Shown: positions 1 to 10,539, counted from the stretch's first letter. The stretch is 64,000 nt of DNA from Legionella jordanis (GCF_900637635.1 NZ_LR134383.1:454501-518500), one strand, 5' to 3'. Translations and numbers: made by a program. Notes: a model not told the origin generated them from the sequence alone.

Positions 1-843
1 GGGAATAAACATTTCTTTGCCATGAATTTTTACTTGCGCAAAAAGTTTTACAAAGCCTGCTCTTTCGGGTTGTAGATGGAATTCAAGCTTTGGTCCACCT
101 CGTTCAGAGGCAAGGTTTGGTTCTTTCCCCATCGGGTGAATATGGACAATGCTCATTAAATCCTCATTAAAGCCTACGATATGGGCAAAGGCACCCATAA
201 TAGGTTCCAGATTTTTAACATCTTGCCCCTTTCTGTCAGTTATTTTTATTGAACCCATCACGGCCTTGCCCGCCTCTATCCTGGGTTTATCGAAAGACAA
301 TTGAAACTGATAACCATCAACCGCACTGGTATAAAATGAATGCTTATCTATGGTTGCAAGTGGCTGGCCCGTTGCAGGGGCGGTCAAGTCTGCAACTATG
401 TATTCCTGCTGATTGCTTGTTACGGGCACCACGTCAGCCCAAAGACGGTAATGCGCCCCTGGCTTTGCAGGCTTCCAGGAGAATTCGTAATAACCTGGTT
501 TTTGAATGGCAACTGGATGGACGTGACTGTAGTCACTGAGACTGTCATCAATAATTAGCAGATGAAGCCTTTGAGTATGCACTTCTTTAAGATCATTTAA
601 AGCAATGGCCCTTTTGTTTTGCCGGTCTCTCAATTGAAATTGTACGATCCTTTTGCCCACTTTATTGCTGATTTTGGTAATGCGAAGTTGAATCCCCGCC
701 CGTTGTTTGGCCGCTGCTTTTATCGATGGCAATTGATGCTGATGTTGGACGTGCCCATGGGCATAGGAATGATTCTGGTAGAGAACGCTACTCAATACCA
801 GCTGGCTTATAAAAAAGTATTTGTTGAAAGAATTAAAATTCAC
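1..843 (-). CDS. His-rich exported protein, 3' end cut by window edge
   Basis: This frame stays open from a GTG at 843 to the window edge (281 codons, no stop reached). The GTG has an AGCGGAG ribosome site just upstream. The N-terminus is a hydrophobic signal-like segment (about residues 8-25) followed by a His-rich stretch (AHGHVQHQHQ), so export and metal binding are likely. Later motifs such as DYSHVHP, a YRLWADVVP-like strand and VHIHPMG resemble secreted beta-sandwich proteins that often sit beside copper ATPases. It lies 91 nt downstream of the copper ATPase gene on the same strand, so an operon for copper handling is inferred. The exact family is not recognised, and the plus-strand frames over this region are shadows. 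Confidence 0.75.
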   Translation of the reverse strand, partial: MNFNSFNKYFFISQLVLSSVLYQNHSYAHGHVQHQHQLPSIKAAAKQRAGIQLRITKISNKVGKRIVQFQLRDRQNKRAIALNDLKEVHTQRLHLLIIDDSLSDYSHVHPVAIQKPGYYEFSWKPAKPGAHYRLWADVVPVTSNQQEYIVADLTAPATGQPLATIDKHSFYTSAVDGYQFQLSFDKPRIEAGKAVMGSIKITDRKGQDVKNLEPIMGAFAHIVGFNEDLMSIVHIHPMGKEPNLASERGGPKLEFHLQPERAGFVKLFAQVKIHGKEMFIP

Positions 844-934
844 ACAAACTCCGCTAAGAACGATTAAATGGCGATTATTTTAACAGAAAATTGCTGGAGT
901 TGAGCAGATTTACATAATATCAGCAAAGACCTCC

Positions 935-3142
935 TCAGTTTAATTTAAGCCAGCGAAGTCTTAAGGCATTAAAAATCACCGAAACGGAGCTTAAAGACAT
1001 GGCCGCAGCCGCAATCATAGGATTTAGTAATAGCCCAAACAGGGGATATAAAGCGCCAGCAGCAATGGGAACCCCCAGCAAATTGTAGATAAAGGCAAAA
1101 AAGAGGTTTTGCCGGATGTTTTTCATGGTGGCTTTTGATAAATGACGTGCCTTGACTATTCCTTGTAGATCACCATGGAGCAAGGTAATGCCGGCGCTTT
1201 CTATGGCCACATCAGTACCTGTGGCCATGGCAATGCCAATATCCGCCTTTGCCAATGCGGGAGCATCATTCACTCCGTCACCGGCCATTGCCACAATTCT
1301 TTTTTTATGTTGAAACTCACTGACGATGCGGCTTTTGTCAGCAGGTAAAATCTCGGCAATAACCTGGTCAATGGCCAATTGTGCAGCTACAGCTTCAGCG
1401 GTTTTCTGGTTGTCTCCCGTTAGCATAATGACTTCCACTCCATCCTGCTGCAACGCTTTAATGGCCGCAGGGGTAGTGGGTTTGATGGGGTCTTCAATTA
1501 CTAGCAACCCAGCTAAGGACTTGTTAATGGCAACAAACATCACCGAAGCACCATGGCTTCGTAATTCATTGGCTTGGGTTTGCAATTCATCGATGAGAAT
1601 GCCTTCTTCCTGCATTAATCGGGCATTGCCAATTGCAATAAATTGCTCATTGATAATCCCCTGGACTCCTTTACCTGTAGGGGCATTGAAATCACTTACT
1701 GGAGGAAAATTCAGCTTTTTTTCCCTGGCCGCCGATACGACAGCTCTTCCTAGAGGATGTTCACTATGATTCTCAAGAGCAGCGGCCAACCGCAGCAATT
1801 CGTCTTTGGGACGATCTAAGCTAATCACCTGGGTTAATTTCGGGTGCCCTTCAGTTAAAGTTCCTGTTTTATCTACAATTAAAGTGTCGACCTTTTCAAA
1901 GCGCTCTAGTGCTTCTGCATTTTTAATCAATACGCCATTGCCGGCTCCTTTACCAATACCCACCATAACGGACATGGGGGTTGCTAAACCCAAGGCACAG
2001 GGACAGGCAATGATCAATACTGAAACTGCAGCAATTAAGGCATAACTAAAAGACGGCACGGGACCAATGAAAAACCAGGTGAAAAAAGCCAAAATGGCCA
2101 CAAGGATTACTGCAGGAACGAACCATGAAGATATGCTGTCTGCCAAACGCTGAATGGGGGCTCGACTTCGTTGAGCCTCGCTGACCATCTGTATTATGCG
2201 TTGTAGCATGCTGTCGCGGCCCACATGGGTAGCTGTCATAATAAAGCTACCCGTTTGATTTAAAGTACCTCCAATGACCTGTGCTCCTGCTCGTTTGCTG
2301 ACGGGTATAGGTTCTCCGGTGATCATGGATTCATCGACATGGCTTGAGCCTTCAAGGATTTCACCATCAACAGGTATTTTTTCTGCTGGACGAATGCGAA
2401 GGCGGTCACCCACCTGAATTTCATCCAGAGAAATGTCGCTTTCTTGCTGATTATCGTCCAGTCGGTGGGCTGTTTCGGGGGCTAAGCGCAGTAAAGCCCT
2501 AATCGCGCCCCCAGTTTTTTCTCTGGCTTTAAGCTCAAGTACTTGTCCCAACAAAACCAATGTGGTTATCACAGCTGCCGCCTCAAAATAGACAGGAACC
2601 ACACCGGCGTTATTAAAAAACAATGAGGGAAACAGCTGAGGAAATACACTGGCGATTACGCTGTATATCCAGGCAACACCCGTACCCATAACGATTAAGC
2701 TAAACATATTTAAATGGCGATTTGTTATTGATTGCCATGCCCTTTCAAAAAAAGGCCAGCCACACCACAACACAACAGGGGTCGATAAAATGAGCTGTAA
2801 CCAGGAAGAGACTCTGGCTTGCCAGTAACTGCTTAGGGCATGTTCAATCATAGCCAAAATCATTACCGGAAGAGTTAGGCACAAGGCCAGCCAAAATCGC
2901 CGCAGCATGTCCATGTATTCTGAATTGTCTGATTCAATGGGAATTGTTTGCGGCTCAAGCGCCATGCCGCATATGGGGCAATTACCAGGCTTTTCTTGGC
3001 GGACCTCTGGGTGCATGGGGCAAGTGTAAATGACAGGGCCACTGACCTCTGTTTTGTTTTTCACTGAGCTTGACTGATGACTGCAGCAACTGTGTTTTTC
3101 AGAGATTGTTCTATGATCATGAGAAGGAGGGTTATGTTTCAT
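935..3142 (-). CDS. copA: Copper-translocating P-type ATPase (CopA-like)
   Basis: P1B-type ATPase of 735 residues that pumps Cu(I), and perhaps other soft metals, out of the cytoplasm across the inner membrane. The N-terminus is rich in His and Cys (CCSHQ). It carries a heavy-metal-binding YTCPMHPEV...CPICGM motif at about residues 38-62 in place of the usual HMA domain. Membrane helices follow, then the actuator loop ([11 protein letters not shown]), the CPC ion-binding motif ([11 protein letters not shown], about residue 380), the phosphorylation motif DKTGTLT (about 423), the HP motif (SEHPLG) and the hinge [10 protein letters not shown]. Length is normal for a CopA without HMA domains. 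The downstream His-rich exported protein on the same strand supports a copper role. Metal specificity is inferred. Confidence 0.93.
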   Translation of the reverse strand: MKHNPPSHDHRTISEKHSCCSHQSSSVKNKTEVSGPVIYTCPMHPEVRQEKPGNCPICGMALEPQTIPIESDNSEYMDMLRRFWLALCLTLPVMILAMIEHALSSYWQARVSSWLQLILSTPVVLWCGWPFFERAWQSITNRHLNMFSLIVMGTGVAWIYSVIASVFPQLFPSLFFNNAGVVPVYFEAAAVITTLVLLGQVLELKAREKTGGAIRALLRLAPETAHRLDDNQQESDISLDEIQVGDRLRIRPAEKIPVDGEILEGSSHVDESMITGEPIPVSKRAGAQVIGGTLNQTGSFIMTATHVGRDSMLQRIIQMVSEAQRSRAPIQRLADSISSWFVPAVILVAILAFFTWFFIGPVPSFSYALIAAVSVLIIACPCALGLATPMSVMVGIGKGAGNGVLIKNAEALERFEKVDTLIVDKTGTLTEGHPKLTQVISLDRPKDELLRLAAALENHSEHPLGRAVVSAAREKKLNFPPVSDFNAPTGKGVQGIINEQFIAIGNARLMQEEGILIDELQTQANELRSHGASVMFVAINKSLAGLLVIEDPIKPTTPAAIKALQQDGVEVIMLTGDNQKTAEAVAAQLAIDQVIAEILPADKSRIVSEFQHKKRIVAMAGDGVNDAPALAKADIGIAMATGTDVAIESAGITLLHGDLQGIVKARHLSKATMKNIRQNLFFAFIYNLLGVPIAAGALYPLFGLLLNPMIAAAAMSLSSVSVIFNALRLRWLKLN

Positions 3143-3244
3143 AAATCATCACTTGTTTAGTCAAGATCGAATAAGTTAATTATTAACGAAGAAGGCCATT
3201 TAGGGAACTTTTGAAAGCTTGTTTGGCTTTAAGGAAAAAAGATC

Positions 3245-3805
3245 ATGATTCTAAAAACCTATGAATTAAAAGAGGTTTATTACTGTGCAAGCCCCGATGA
3301 AAATTTTGAAATCACTCTGGATTCACCTGCTTTGCAAATCTTTACTGATTTTAAAAAACATGAGCCATTGGGAATTGAAGAGTCCACCAATGTAGTTGAG
3401 GCCGAGGACATGATGAAGAAAACGCATGTTAAATTAAACCTGGTGTTTAATGAAAATGAGTTTGTGGGAACTTTGGCATACTCCGACTTGATTGGCGAAA
3501 AAATGATGTCTCTTTCTCATCATACACCACGTAATCAAATTACCGTTGGCGATGTGATGACGCGCAAAAACCAGCTAAAAGCCATTAGATTCAGCGATTT
3601 GAAAAGAGCGAGAGTTCGCGATGTGGTGGAAACGCTTAAAAACGAAGGAAAGCAACACTTTCTGGTTCTTGATGACACGAGTGGCAGCATTCGGGGCGTA
3701 ATTTCCTCAAGTGATATTGCTCGCAGGCTCCATGTGCCTTTAGACATTAACAAAGTATCAACCTTTATGGATATTTATAAAGCGCTAAATTATGATCGTT
3801 TCTAA
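3245..3805 (+). CDS. CBS-domain protein
   Basis: Soluble protein of 186 residues. It contains a pair of CBS-type motifs: the first includes VGTLAYSDLIGEK (about residues 78-90), followed by a DVMTRKNQL linker, and the second ends in HFLVLDDTSGSIRGVISSSDIARRL (about 138-163). Paired CBS motifs usually form a Bateman module that binds adenine nucleotides and regulates a partner. No catalytic domain is attached, so this is a stand-alone sensor. An AAGGAAAA ribosome site precedes the ATG. It is divergent from the copper ATPase gene and is followed by a perfect inverted repeat. The partner is unknown. Confidence 0.8.
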   Translation: MILKTYELKEVYYCASPDENFEITLDSPALQIFTDFKKHEPLGIEESTNVVEAEDMMKKTHVKLNLVFNENEFVGTLAYSDLIGEKMMSLSHHTPRNQITVGDVMTRKNQLKAIRFSDLKRARVRDVVETLKNEGKQHFLVLDDTSGSIRGVISSSDIARRLHVPLDINKVSTFMDIYKALNYDRF

Positions 3806-3816
3806 TAAAGTGATTA

Positions 3817-3872
3817 AACTATATACAACAAGATTAAAATAAATTAAAATTGTAATTTTGTTGTATATAGTT
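3817..3872. repeat. Perfect 15-bp inverted repeat
   Basis: The arm AACTATATACAACAA (3817-3831) is repeated as its exact reverse complement at 3858-3872, with a 26-bp AT-rich spacer. The right arm ends 5 nt before the ATG of the nitrilase-like gene, where a ribosome site would be expected and none is seen. It could be a terminator for the CBS gene, an operator, or an mRNA structure that hides the start codon. Confidence 0.8.
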
Positions 3873-3877
3873 GTTGT

Positions 3878-4945
3878 ATGAAAAATCGAGTTTTCTTTTT
3901 ACCTAAGTTTAAGCCTAATGTTTCTTCCCTTCCCGATTCCGAACAGGTATGGCAGTTGTTAGAGCAGGCCAAAGGCCACATTGCAGACATTATGGAGCAG
4001 GCTAAGCAGTGTATACAACATGAACCAGATACTTTAGCCATTATTTTAGGTTATGAAGATTACTTCCAAAGTGGCGCTGGGCACTTGAATCACGGCTGTG
4101 TCCCCCAGGAAATAGGAGTCCGCTATTTCGTCGACGTATTTGCAAATTTAACCAAGGGTTATGAGAACATTGTATTGATTCCAGGTAGTATTTATCTCTC
4201 AGTTGATAAGTTAGAAGCAGATAATAAACCCTACCGTCAAAATGGCTCAAAGAACTTCAACGCAGAAGTGTATGTGCAAAATGTGGTTCCGGTTTTTTTT
4301 GCTGGAAAGTGCATTCGTTTGCTAAAAAAGGGGGATTATTTAAGCGCCCACATCAAGAATCCGAATCATAAACAACACTGTCACCGGAAAACAGCAATTT
4401 CTTCAGAAGCCGATTTCCTTCATCTATTGACTTCAGAGGAATGCGAACGCCTACAGGTCGATGTATATCATGAGGACGAGTTGGAGGATAAGGTTAAGAA
4501 CTGTGTCATGTTCGGTAAAACCCCATTACCAGGCGAAAGACAATTATTAGAGCGGTTCGATCTGGTTGATGTCGATTTTTTTTCACCCAAATTCACCATT
4601 AAAGGCCGAAGTTTTGGACTTGAGATTTGTGCTGATCACCAAAGAGCTTTTCTTCGCAAAATTCCAGCTTTATCCGGTTTGGATATTCATCTGCTGAGTT
4701 GCTATGGCCAACCACAGGTGTATGATGGAACCCATGGAAGTGGATTTTTTATTCGAGCAGAGCACGATAGTTGCAGCATCTTGGACATGCGCTCACAAAC
4801 TTATTTGGATGTAAAAAGTTGCTTTGAAATCACGAGGGACAATCAAAAACCACAGAAAACACAAGCCCTGCAACGATTTTTTAGAATGAACTCGGACAGA
4901 GGACCATCCAGAACTGCAAAACATGCCTCGGTAATTGCAAAATAA
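3878..4945 (+). CDS. Nitrilase-like (carbon-nitrogen hydrolase) protein
   Basis: Protein of 355 residues of uncertain function. Its pattern suggests the nitrilase superfamily, which uses a Glu-Lys-Cys triad. A possible Glu is E60 in GYEDYF, a possible Lys is K150 or K151 in LLKKGDY, and the Cys is C251 in FGLEICADHQ, which matches the family's G-x-x-I-C-x-D signature. A strand like IVLIPGSIYL also fits the fold. No signal peptide is visible. The start has no clear Shine-Dalgarno site and follows a perfect inverted repeat, so expression may be controlled there. The basic tail (RTAKHASVIAK) is unlike metabolic nitrilases. A Dot/Icm substrate or an amidase are both possible. Confidence 0.55.
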   Translation: MKNRVFFLPKFKPNVSSLPDSEQVWQLLEQAKGHIADIMEQAKQCIQHEPDTLAIILGYEDYFQSGAGHLNHGCVPQEIGVRYFVDVFANLTKGYENIVLIPGSIYLSVDKLEADNKPYRQNGSKNFNAEVYVQNVVPVFFAGKCIRLLKKGDYLSAHIKNPNHKQHCHRKTAISSEADFLHLLTSEECERLQVDVYHEDELEDKVKNCVMFGKTPLPGERQLLERFDLVDVDFFSPKFTIKGRSFGLEICADHQRAFLRKIPALSGLDIHLLSCYGQPQVYDGTHGSGFFIRAEHDSCSILDMRSQTYLDVKSCFEITRDNQKPQKTQALQRFFRMNSDRGPSRTAKHASVIAK

Positions 4946-4967
4946 GGATGGCATTTTGAATGCCCGA

Positions 4968-6554
4968 TCAGTGTCTAAAGTGCCGATAGCCGGTAAACAG
5001 CATCGCAATTCCCGCCTTATTGGCGGCATCAATGCTCTCTTTATCCCGGATAGAACCACCGGGTTGAATGATTGCAGAAACACCAGCTTGTGCAGCCATA
5101 TCAATGTTGTCGCTAAAAGGAATGAAAGCATCTGAAGCCATAACAGCCCCAACCGTGCTAAATCCTGCTTCCTGAGCTTGCCAAATTGCGATGCGAGTGC
5201 TCATAATTCGGCTTGTTTGTCCTGCCCCAATACCAATTGTACTGCCATTTTTGGCCAAAACAATTGCATTGGATTTAACGTGTTTAACGGCAAGCCAAGC
5301 AAAGATGAGATCTTGCAACTCTTGTTCTGAGGGTTTTTTATCGGTGACATACTGCAGTTTGTCATTGATAAAGGTGAGATCGTCATGTTCTTGCACCAGG
5401 AGCCCCCCATGAATGCTTCGCATATCCAGGCGAGGTTCAGAGTCCTTGGCCCATGTGCCACTCACCAAAACTCTTAAGGCCGGTTTTTTAGCAAAAATGT
5501 TCTGTGCTTCCTCGTCAATTTCAGGAGCAATAATGACTTCGGCAAATTGTTTCTCCAAAATCAGTTCAGCTGTTTCCTTATTTATAGATTGATTGAAGGC
5601 CAAGACACCCCCAAAACTGGAAATGGGATCCGCCTCGTGAGCCCGTAAATAAGCATTGGCCAAATTATTTCCCAGGGCTATGCCGCAAGGATTTCCATGC
5701 TTCACAATGACGCAGGCCGGGGTTATGGATGGGAAGGAGCGAATGCAGTCAAAAGCTGCGTCAGCGTCCAGCAAGTTATTGTAGGACAGTGGCTTTCCTT
5801 GCAGGATTTTTGCTGAGGCCAAGGAATTGGCTGGGGGATTTCTGTCCTTATAAAAAATAGCCAATTGATGCGGATTTTCGCCGTACCGTAATTCAGATTG
5901 CTGAATGAATTGGCAGGTGAGAATGGAGGGAAAATTGACGGGATGCTTTTCCTCATTCAAAGTCCCTAAATAATTGTTAATGGCTGCATCATAGGCAGCT
6001 GTATGTGCAAACGCTTTTTTAGCCAAATGAAAGCTCCAATTGGCTGGCACTTTTTTCATGTTCAAATAGTCTTGCAGCGCAGGATAATCCTCAGGGCTGA
6101 CAATGGGATAAACAAAAGCATGGTTCTTAGCCGCAGAACGAAGCATGGTCGGCCCACCAATGTCGATGTGTTCGATGGCGGTTGCAAAATGGCAATCCTG
6201 GTCGCGAATGGTTTGTTCAAAGGGATATAAATTTACAATTAATAAATCAAAACGTTTAATGCCGTACTCAGCAAGAATGGCATTGTCTTCCGGGCCCCGG
6301 GCAAGTAAGCCCGCATGAATCGCTGGATGCAAGGTCTTGACGCGGCCATTGAGCAGCTCCGGAAAATTTGTGCAAGAAATGACGTCTGTAACAGGGAGTT
6401 TATGCTTTTTCAGATGAGCTGCTGTATTCCCCGTTGCTACCAATTCGACACCGTGTTGGTGTAAGCGTTTGGCGAGTTTAACAATGCCTTGTTTATCGGA
6501 CACACTAAGCAAGGCTCTTTTAGGGGTAAATTCTATAAATGGCTGAGCAGTCAT
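4968..6554 (-). CDS. purH: Bifunctional AICAR transformylase / IMP cyclohydrolase
   Basis: Catalyses the last two steps of IMP synthesis. The N-terminal IMP cyclohydrolase domain begins KRALLSVSDKQGIVKLAK. The C-terminal formyltransferase domain carries KHGNPCGIALG and ends with SDAFIPFSDNID and IIQPGGSIRD. The start is placed at the ATG at 6554 (528 residues), which has a clear AAAGAGGT site. A longer frame to 6602 would overlap prmA. The gene lies 17 nt after the prmA stop and is the last gene of the aroQ-accB-accC-prmA-purH run. Confidence 0.96.
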   Translation of the reverse strand: MTAQPFIEFTPKRALLSVSDKQGIVKLAKRLHQHGVELVATGNTAAHLKKHKLPVTDVISCTNFPELLNGRVKTLHPAIHAGLLARGPEDNAILAEYGIKRFDLLIVNLYPFEQTIRDQDCHFATAIEHIDIGGPTMLRSAAKNHAFVYPIVSPEDYPALQDYLNMKKVPANWSFHLAKKAFAHTAAYDAAINNYLGTLNEEKHPVNFPSILTCQFIQQSELRYGENPHQLAIFYKDRNPPANSLASAKILQGKPLSYNNLLDADAAFDCIRSFPSITPACVIVKHGNPCGIALGNNLANAYLRAHEADPISSFGGVLAFNQSINKETAELILEKQFAEVIIAPEIDEEAQNIFAKKPALRVLVSGTWAKDSEPRLDMRSIHGGLLVQEHDDLTFINDKLQYVTDKKPSEQELQDLIFAWLAVKHVKSNAIVLAKNGSTIGIGAGQTSRIMSTRIAIWQAQEAGFSTVGAVMASDAFIPFSDNIDMAAQAGVSAIIQPGGSIRDKESIDAANKAGIAMLFTGYRHFRH

Positions 6555-6571
6555 CGTGACCTCTTTATCAT

Positions 6572-7441
6572 TTAGCAGCGGCTGAAAACAAGTAATGACC
6601 AACCGTGCATATTTTTTATCAGTTGCAGCTTAAAATCATCTTGGTAGTGTTCAGTGAGTACCGTTTCCTGATCCGCCAGGATACCGGAAACCACCAAAAG
6701 GCCGTCTTTATTTACTAATTCCCTGAAACGGTCCTTAAGGCTTATAAGAGGGGTCAGTAAAATATTGGCAATCAATAAATCCGCTTGGATATTCAACTCA
6801 TCCGGAAAGTGCACATGCAATTTTTCGGGGGCAATCTGATTGGTCAAAGCATTATTTCTGGTCGCTTGCAAAGCTTGTTCGTCGATATCGACCGCATAAG
6901 CTTCTGAAGCGCCAAGTTTTAGCGCGGCTAAGGCAAGAATGCCCGAGCCACAGCCATAATCAATGATCACTTTATGATTAAGTTCCGCTTGATCAAGCCA
7001 GTTTAAACACAGGGAAGTGGTGGGATGAGTCCCGGTGCCAAAGGCTAAGCCAGGATCAAGAATTAAATTAACCGCGTCAGGATCAGGAGATTCAGTCCAG
7101 GAAGGGCAAATCCACAGTCGATGGCCAAAGCGTTGTGGCTTGAAATCATCCATCCAGGCGCGCTCCCAATCTTGATCGGCAAAGACTTCAAGACTAAGTT
7201 GTAAATGAGGGTATTGCTTTGCCAGGGCATCCATGGCTTTTGTGGCTGCCTCTTTTTCATTATAAAGAGCATGAATGATGATTTCCGGCCAAAGCGGAGT
7301 GGTTCCAGGCTCAGGCTCCAAAACAGGATCATCGTGTTTGTCCGTAAACGTAACGGATAAAGCACCGGTTTCTTCCAGTGCTTCACTTAAATTTTCGACT
7401 TCTTCTCGCTGGGAATTATCCACTTGGACCTGATACCACAC
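6572..7441 (-). CDS. prmA: Ribosomal protein L11 methyltransferase
   Basis: SAM-dependent enzyme of 289 residues that trimethylates ribosomal protein L11. The SAM-binding motif IDYGCGSGILALAALKLG lies near residues 160-178, preceded by the GTGTHPTT motif typical of PrmA. The second lobe has LLIANILLTPLISL. The start is a GTG 2 nt after the accC stop, so translation is probably coupled. The family length is 290-300 residues, so the gene is complete. Confidence 0.95.
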   Translation of the reverse strand: MWYQVQVDNSQREEVENLSEALEETGALSVTFTDKHDDPVLEPEPGTTPLWPEIIIHALYNEKEAATKAMDALAKQYPHLQLSLEVFADQDWERAWMDDFKPQRFGHRLWICPSWTESPDPDAVNLILDPGLAFGTGTHPTTSLCLNWLDQAELNHKVIIDYGCGSGILALAALKLGASEAYAVDIDEQALQATRNNALTNQIAPEKLHVHFPDELNIQADLLIANILLTPLISLKDRFRELVNKDGLLVVSGILADQETVLTEHYQDDFKLQLIKNMHGWSLLVFSRC

Positions 7442-7443
7442 AT

Positions 7444-8784
7444 TTATTCCTTCAACATTTTTTCTAAATAATGGATGTTTGTTCCACCTTGCTTAAACGC
7501 ATTATCACGCATGATCCGCTGATGCAACTCAATGTTGGTTTTAATTCCTTCTATGATGATTTCGTCAAGGGCATTGCGCATGCGAGCGAGAGCCTCTGCA
7601 CGATTTTCACCATAACTAATGAGCTTACCAATCATGGAGTCATAATTGGGCGGTACCGTATAGCTGCTGTAAATATGCGAATCAAAGCGAATGCCAGGAC
7701 CACCTGGTTGATGAAGCAAGCGAATTGTTCCTGGAGAAGGCATAAAGGTTCTTGCATCTTCTGCATTGATACGGCATTCAATGGCATGACCCCGAAATTG
7801 AATGTCTTCCTGTTTTAAAGTGAAGGGCATTTCGCTGGCAATTTTGATTTGTTCTTTAACAATATCAATACCTGTGATCATTTCAGTTACCGGATGCTCA
7901 ACCTGAATGCGGGTATTCATCTCGATGAAATAAAAACAGCCATCCTGATACAAAAACTCAAAGGTTCCTGCGCCACGATATTTTAAATCGCGACAAGCTT
8001 TAATAACGGATTCGCCAATGTTTTGACGTAATTCTTCACTGATGCCAGGCGCGGGTGCTTCCTCAACCACTTTCTGATGCCGTCGTTGCATGGAGCAATC
8101 CCGTTCACCTAAATGAATGGCATTGCCGTTACCATCCCCCAATACCTGAAATTCAATGTGACGCGGATTTTCTAAGAATTTTTCCATGTACACCATTGAA
8201 TTATTAAAGGCTGCTTTCGCTTCACTGCGTGTTAAGGCAATGGCATTTAGCAAATTCGCTTCAGAGTGCACGACGCGCATGCCTCGTCCACCACCGCCAC
8301 CGGCTGCTTTAATGATTACGGGATAGCCAATTTGGCGTCCCAATTCGAGATTGCGGTCATCATCGTCAGTCAATGGCCCATCTGAGCCAGGAACGCATGG
8401 AACACCTGCCTTTTTCATGGCAGCAATCGCAGACACTTTATCTCCCATCAGGCGAATGGTGTCGGCACGTGGGCCAATAAAACGAAAACCACTTTGCTCA
8501 ACAATATCGGCAAAGTCGGCATTTTCGGACAGGAAGCCGTAGCCAGGATGAATGGCCACCGCATCAGTGATTTCCGCTGCCGAAATAATGGCCGGTATGT
8601 TTAAGTAACTTTTCTGAGAATTGGCAGGGCCTATACAGACGGTTTCATCAGCCAGCCGAACGTGTAGCAAATCTTTGTCCACATCAGAATGTACGGCTAC
8701 CGTTTGAATGCCAAGCTCTTTGCAGGCACGTAAAATGCGAAGAGCAATCTCACCACGATTGGCGATTACAATTTTACTGAGCAT
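7444..8784 (-). CDS. accC: Biotin carboxylase of acetyl-CoA carboxylase
   Basis: ATP-dependent carboxylation of the biotin on AccB, the first half of malonyl-CoA synthesis. The N-terminal lobe begins [17 protein letters not shown]. The ATP-grasp glycine loop is [13 protein letters not shown], and the catalytic segments [20 protein letters not shown] and [14 protein letters not shown] are intact. The ATG at 8784 is preferred over the adjoining TTG because AGAGGT sits 6 nt upstream, giving 446 residues. It follows accB by 14 nt and is followed directly by prmA. Confidence 0.96.
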   Translation of the reverse strand: MLSKIVIANRGEIALRILRACKELGIQTVAVHSDVDKDLLHVRLADETVCIGPANSQKSYLNIPAIISAAEITDAVAIHPGYGFLSENADFADIVEQSGFRFIGPRADTIRLMGDKVSAIAAMKKAGVPCVPGSDGPLTDDDDRNLELGRQIGYPVIIKAAGGGGGRGMRVVHSEANLLNAIALTRSEAKAAFNNSMVYMEKFLENPRHIEFQVLGDGNGNAIHLGERDCSMQRRHQKVVEEAPAPGISEELRQNIGESVIKACRDLKYRGAGTFEFLYQDGCFYFIEMNTRIQVEHPVTEMITGIDIVKEQIKIASEMPFTLKQEDIQFRGHAIECRINAEDARTFMPSPGTIRLLHQPGGPGIRFDSHIYSSYTVPPNYDSMIGKLISYGENRAEALARMRNALDEIIIEGIKTNIELHQRIMRDNAFKQGGTNIHYLEKMLKE

Positions 8785-8798
8785 CAATCGACCTCTTA

Positions 8799-9272
8799 TT
8801 ATTCTTCAATGATGAACAGGGGTTGGTCATACTCAACCGGTTCGCCGTTTGCAACCAGAATCTCAGCGATTCTACCGGCACGATCCGCCTCAATTTCATT
8901 AAACATTTTCATGGCTTCAACGATGCAGAGGGTATCACCGGCTTTAACCGCTTGTCCTACTGTTACAAAGGGTGCGGCATCGGGAGAGGGTGATGTGTAC
9001 ATGGTTCCTACCATGGGAGAGCGGATCTTGTGGCCTTTGCTGACCGGTGCTGCTCCCTTGCTTTCATTGGCTGCTGCAGGGGGGGCCACTGGAGCCGCTT
9101 GAGGCGCCATCGCAGGGGCTTGGGGCACATAGCGCACCTGGGCGGCTTGCTCCAGACCTGTGTAATTGTGACGGCTTAAACGTACGGACTCTTCACCCTC
9201 TTTAATTTCGATCTCGGAGATGCCCGTTTCCTCTAACAGTTCAATTAATTTTTTAATCTTGCGAATATCCAT
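8799..9272 (-). CDS. accB: Biotin carboxyl carrier protein
   Basis: Carrier subunit of acetyl-CoA carboxylase, 157 residues. The N-terminal helix ([20 protein letters not shown]) is followed by an Ala/Pro-rich linker (about residues 50-75). The C-terminal biotinyl domain contains [13 protein letters not shown], where the Lys of MKM is biotinylated. An AAGAGAG ribosome site precedes the ATG. It sits between aroQ and accC, as in many proteobacteria. Confidence 0.96.
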   Translation of the reverse strand: MDIRKIKKLIELLEETGISEIEIKEGEESVRLSRHNYTGLEQAAQVRYVPQAPAMAPQAAPVAPPAAANESKGAAPVSKGHKIRSPMVGTMYTSPSPDAAPFVTVGQAVKAGDTLCIVEAMKMFNEIEADRAGRIAEILVANGEPVEYDQPLFIIEE

Positions 9273-9288
9273 CGATAATAACTCTCTT

Positions 9289-9726
9289 TTAATTTAGTTC
9301 ATCAATAATGGCTTGTAAGGCCAGAAAATATCCTTTAACCCCTAATCCGCTAATCACACCCTTGGCAATGTCTGAAAAATAAGAGTGGTGGCGAAAGGTT
9401 TCCCGCGCATAAATGTTGCTGATGTGCACTTCAATAAAGGGAAGGTGCGCAGCTAATAAAGCATCACGCAGAGCAATGCTGCTGTGAGTAAATGCCGCAG
9501 GATTTATGATTAAATAATGAATGTTATCGTCTGCGGCCTGATGAATTAATTCAATTAAATCTGCTTCACTATTACTTTGTTTCGCAGTTAAGGCATAACC
9601 GGCCGCTTTGGCTTGCTGCACCAATGACTGATTTAGTTCGTCTAAAGTAGTGGAACCATACAGCTCAGGCTCGCGCAGACCGAGGCGATTCAAATTTGGG
9701 CCATGGAGAACAAGTATTTTCTTCAT
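9289..9726 (-). CDS. aroQ: 3-Dehydroquinate dehydratase, type II
   Basis: Shikimate-pathway enzyme, here 145 residues from [16 protein letters not shown]. The type II hallmarks are the N-terminal [10 protein letters not shown], the loop [29 protein letters not shown] and the late [18 protein letters not shown] longer frame extends upstream to 9855, but those 43 residues are not part of the family and the first conserved residues follow the ATG at 9726. It is the first gene of the run with accB, accC, prmA and purH. Confidence 0.95.
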   Translation of the reverse strand: MKKILVLHGPNLNRLGLREPELYGSTTLDELNQSLVQQAKAAGYALTAKQSNSEADLIELIHQAADDNIHYLIINPAAFTHSSIALRDALLAAHLPFIEVHISNIYARETFRHHSYFSDIAKGVISGLGVKGYFLALQAIIDELN

Positions 9727-9902
9727 TCCAGGAGAAGTTAGCGAAATTGAGGGGATTCTGCCTGAACTTTGTGATAATGTCCAGATTTCCGATGATCTCG
9801 GCATGATCTCGGCATGATAGCAACATTCTAAAAAAACCTGGTGATTCCTCACCACAGAAATTAAAATGACGCCCTTACCTGGATATAAGTGGTTTTATAG
9901 TA

Positions 9903-10445
9903 ATGCAGTTGATACATGACTATAGGGACTTGATTAGCATTTTTAATGATTGTTTTTCTAAAACCTTTAACACGCAATTGTTGAAAGGAGAGGATGAGCC
10001 CATCTATCTTCCAGCGGATGATCATCGTCCGTTTCATGCCATTTACTTTGCTCATGGTTTTTTCAGCAGTGCTTTGCATGAATGCGCACACTGGTTGATA
10101 GCCGGTCAGGAGCGACGGCAAAAAATTGATTATGGCTATTGGTATGAACCAGACGGAAGAAATGCCAAACAGCAAGAACTATTTCAACGGGTGGAGGCAA
10201 AACCTCAGGCGTTGGAGTGGATTCTTTCTGTCGCAGCAGGTTATCGCTTCAGGATAAGTATAGATAATCTCAATGGCCCCGCTCTGGACACGGATGCTTT
10301 TAGAAAAAATATTTACCGTGAGGTCAAGAACTACTGTCAACAAGGATTGCCTGAGCGCGCCAGAATGTTTCGGGCGGCTTTGTGTGATTTTTATGGTAAT
10401 TCGCAGGAATTAGCGATTGAGTATTTTAAAATTGAGGATCTCTGA
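9903..10445 (+). CDS. epmC: Elongation factor P hydroxylase (EpmC)
   Basis: Matches the EpmC/YfcM family, which hydroxylates the beta-lysylated lysine of EF-P. The metal-binding signature is seen in the SALHECAHWLIAG stretch (about residues 55-67), with the family blocks IDYGYWYEPDGR and QALEWILS after it. Length (180 residues) is normal. It is divergent from aroQ. The EpmA and EpmB partners are not in this window. Confidence 0.88.
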   Translation: MQLIHDYRDLISIFNDCFSKTFNTQLLKGEDEPIYLPADDHRPFHAIYFAHGFFSSALHECAHWLIAGQERRQKIDYGYWYEPDGRNAKQQELFQRVEAKPQALEWILSVAAGYRFRISIDNLNGPALDTDAFRKNIYREVKNYCQQGLPERARMFRAALCDFYGNSQELAIEYFKIEDL

Positions 10446-10539
10446 TCATTTGCTAGAAGCAAAGACTGTACTTTCTTGAGACTTTCAAATAAGTTTAGAA
10501 CAGTGCTTTAAATAACAAAATCAGGTAGGACAATGGATT

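Noticed and set aside
249..867. Three plus-strand open frames
   Set aside because: They are shadows of the minus-strand His-rich exported protein, which has a better start, a signal peptide and metal-binding motifs.
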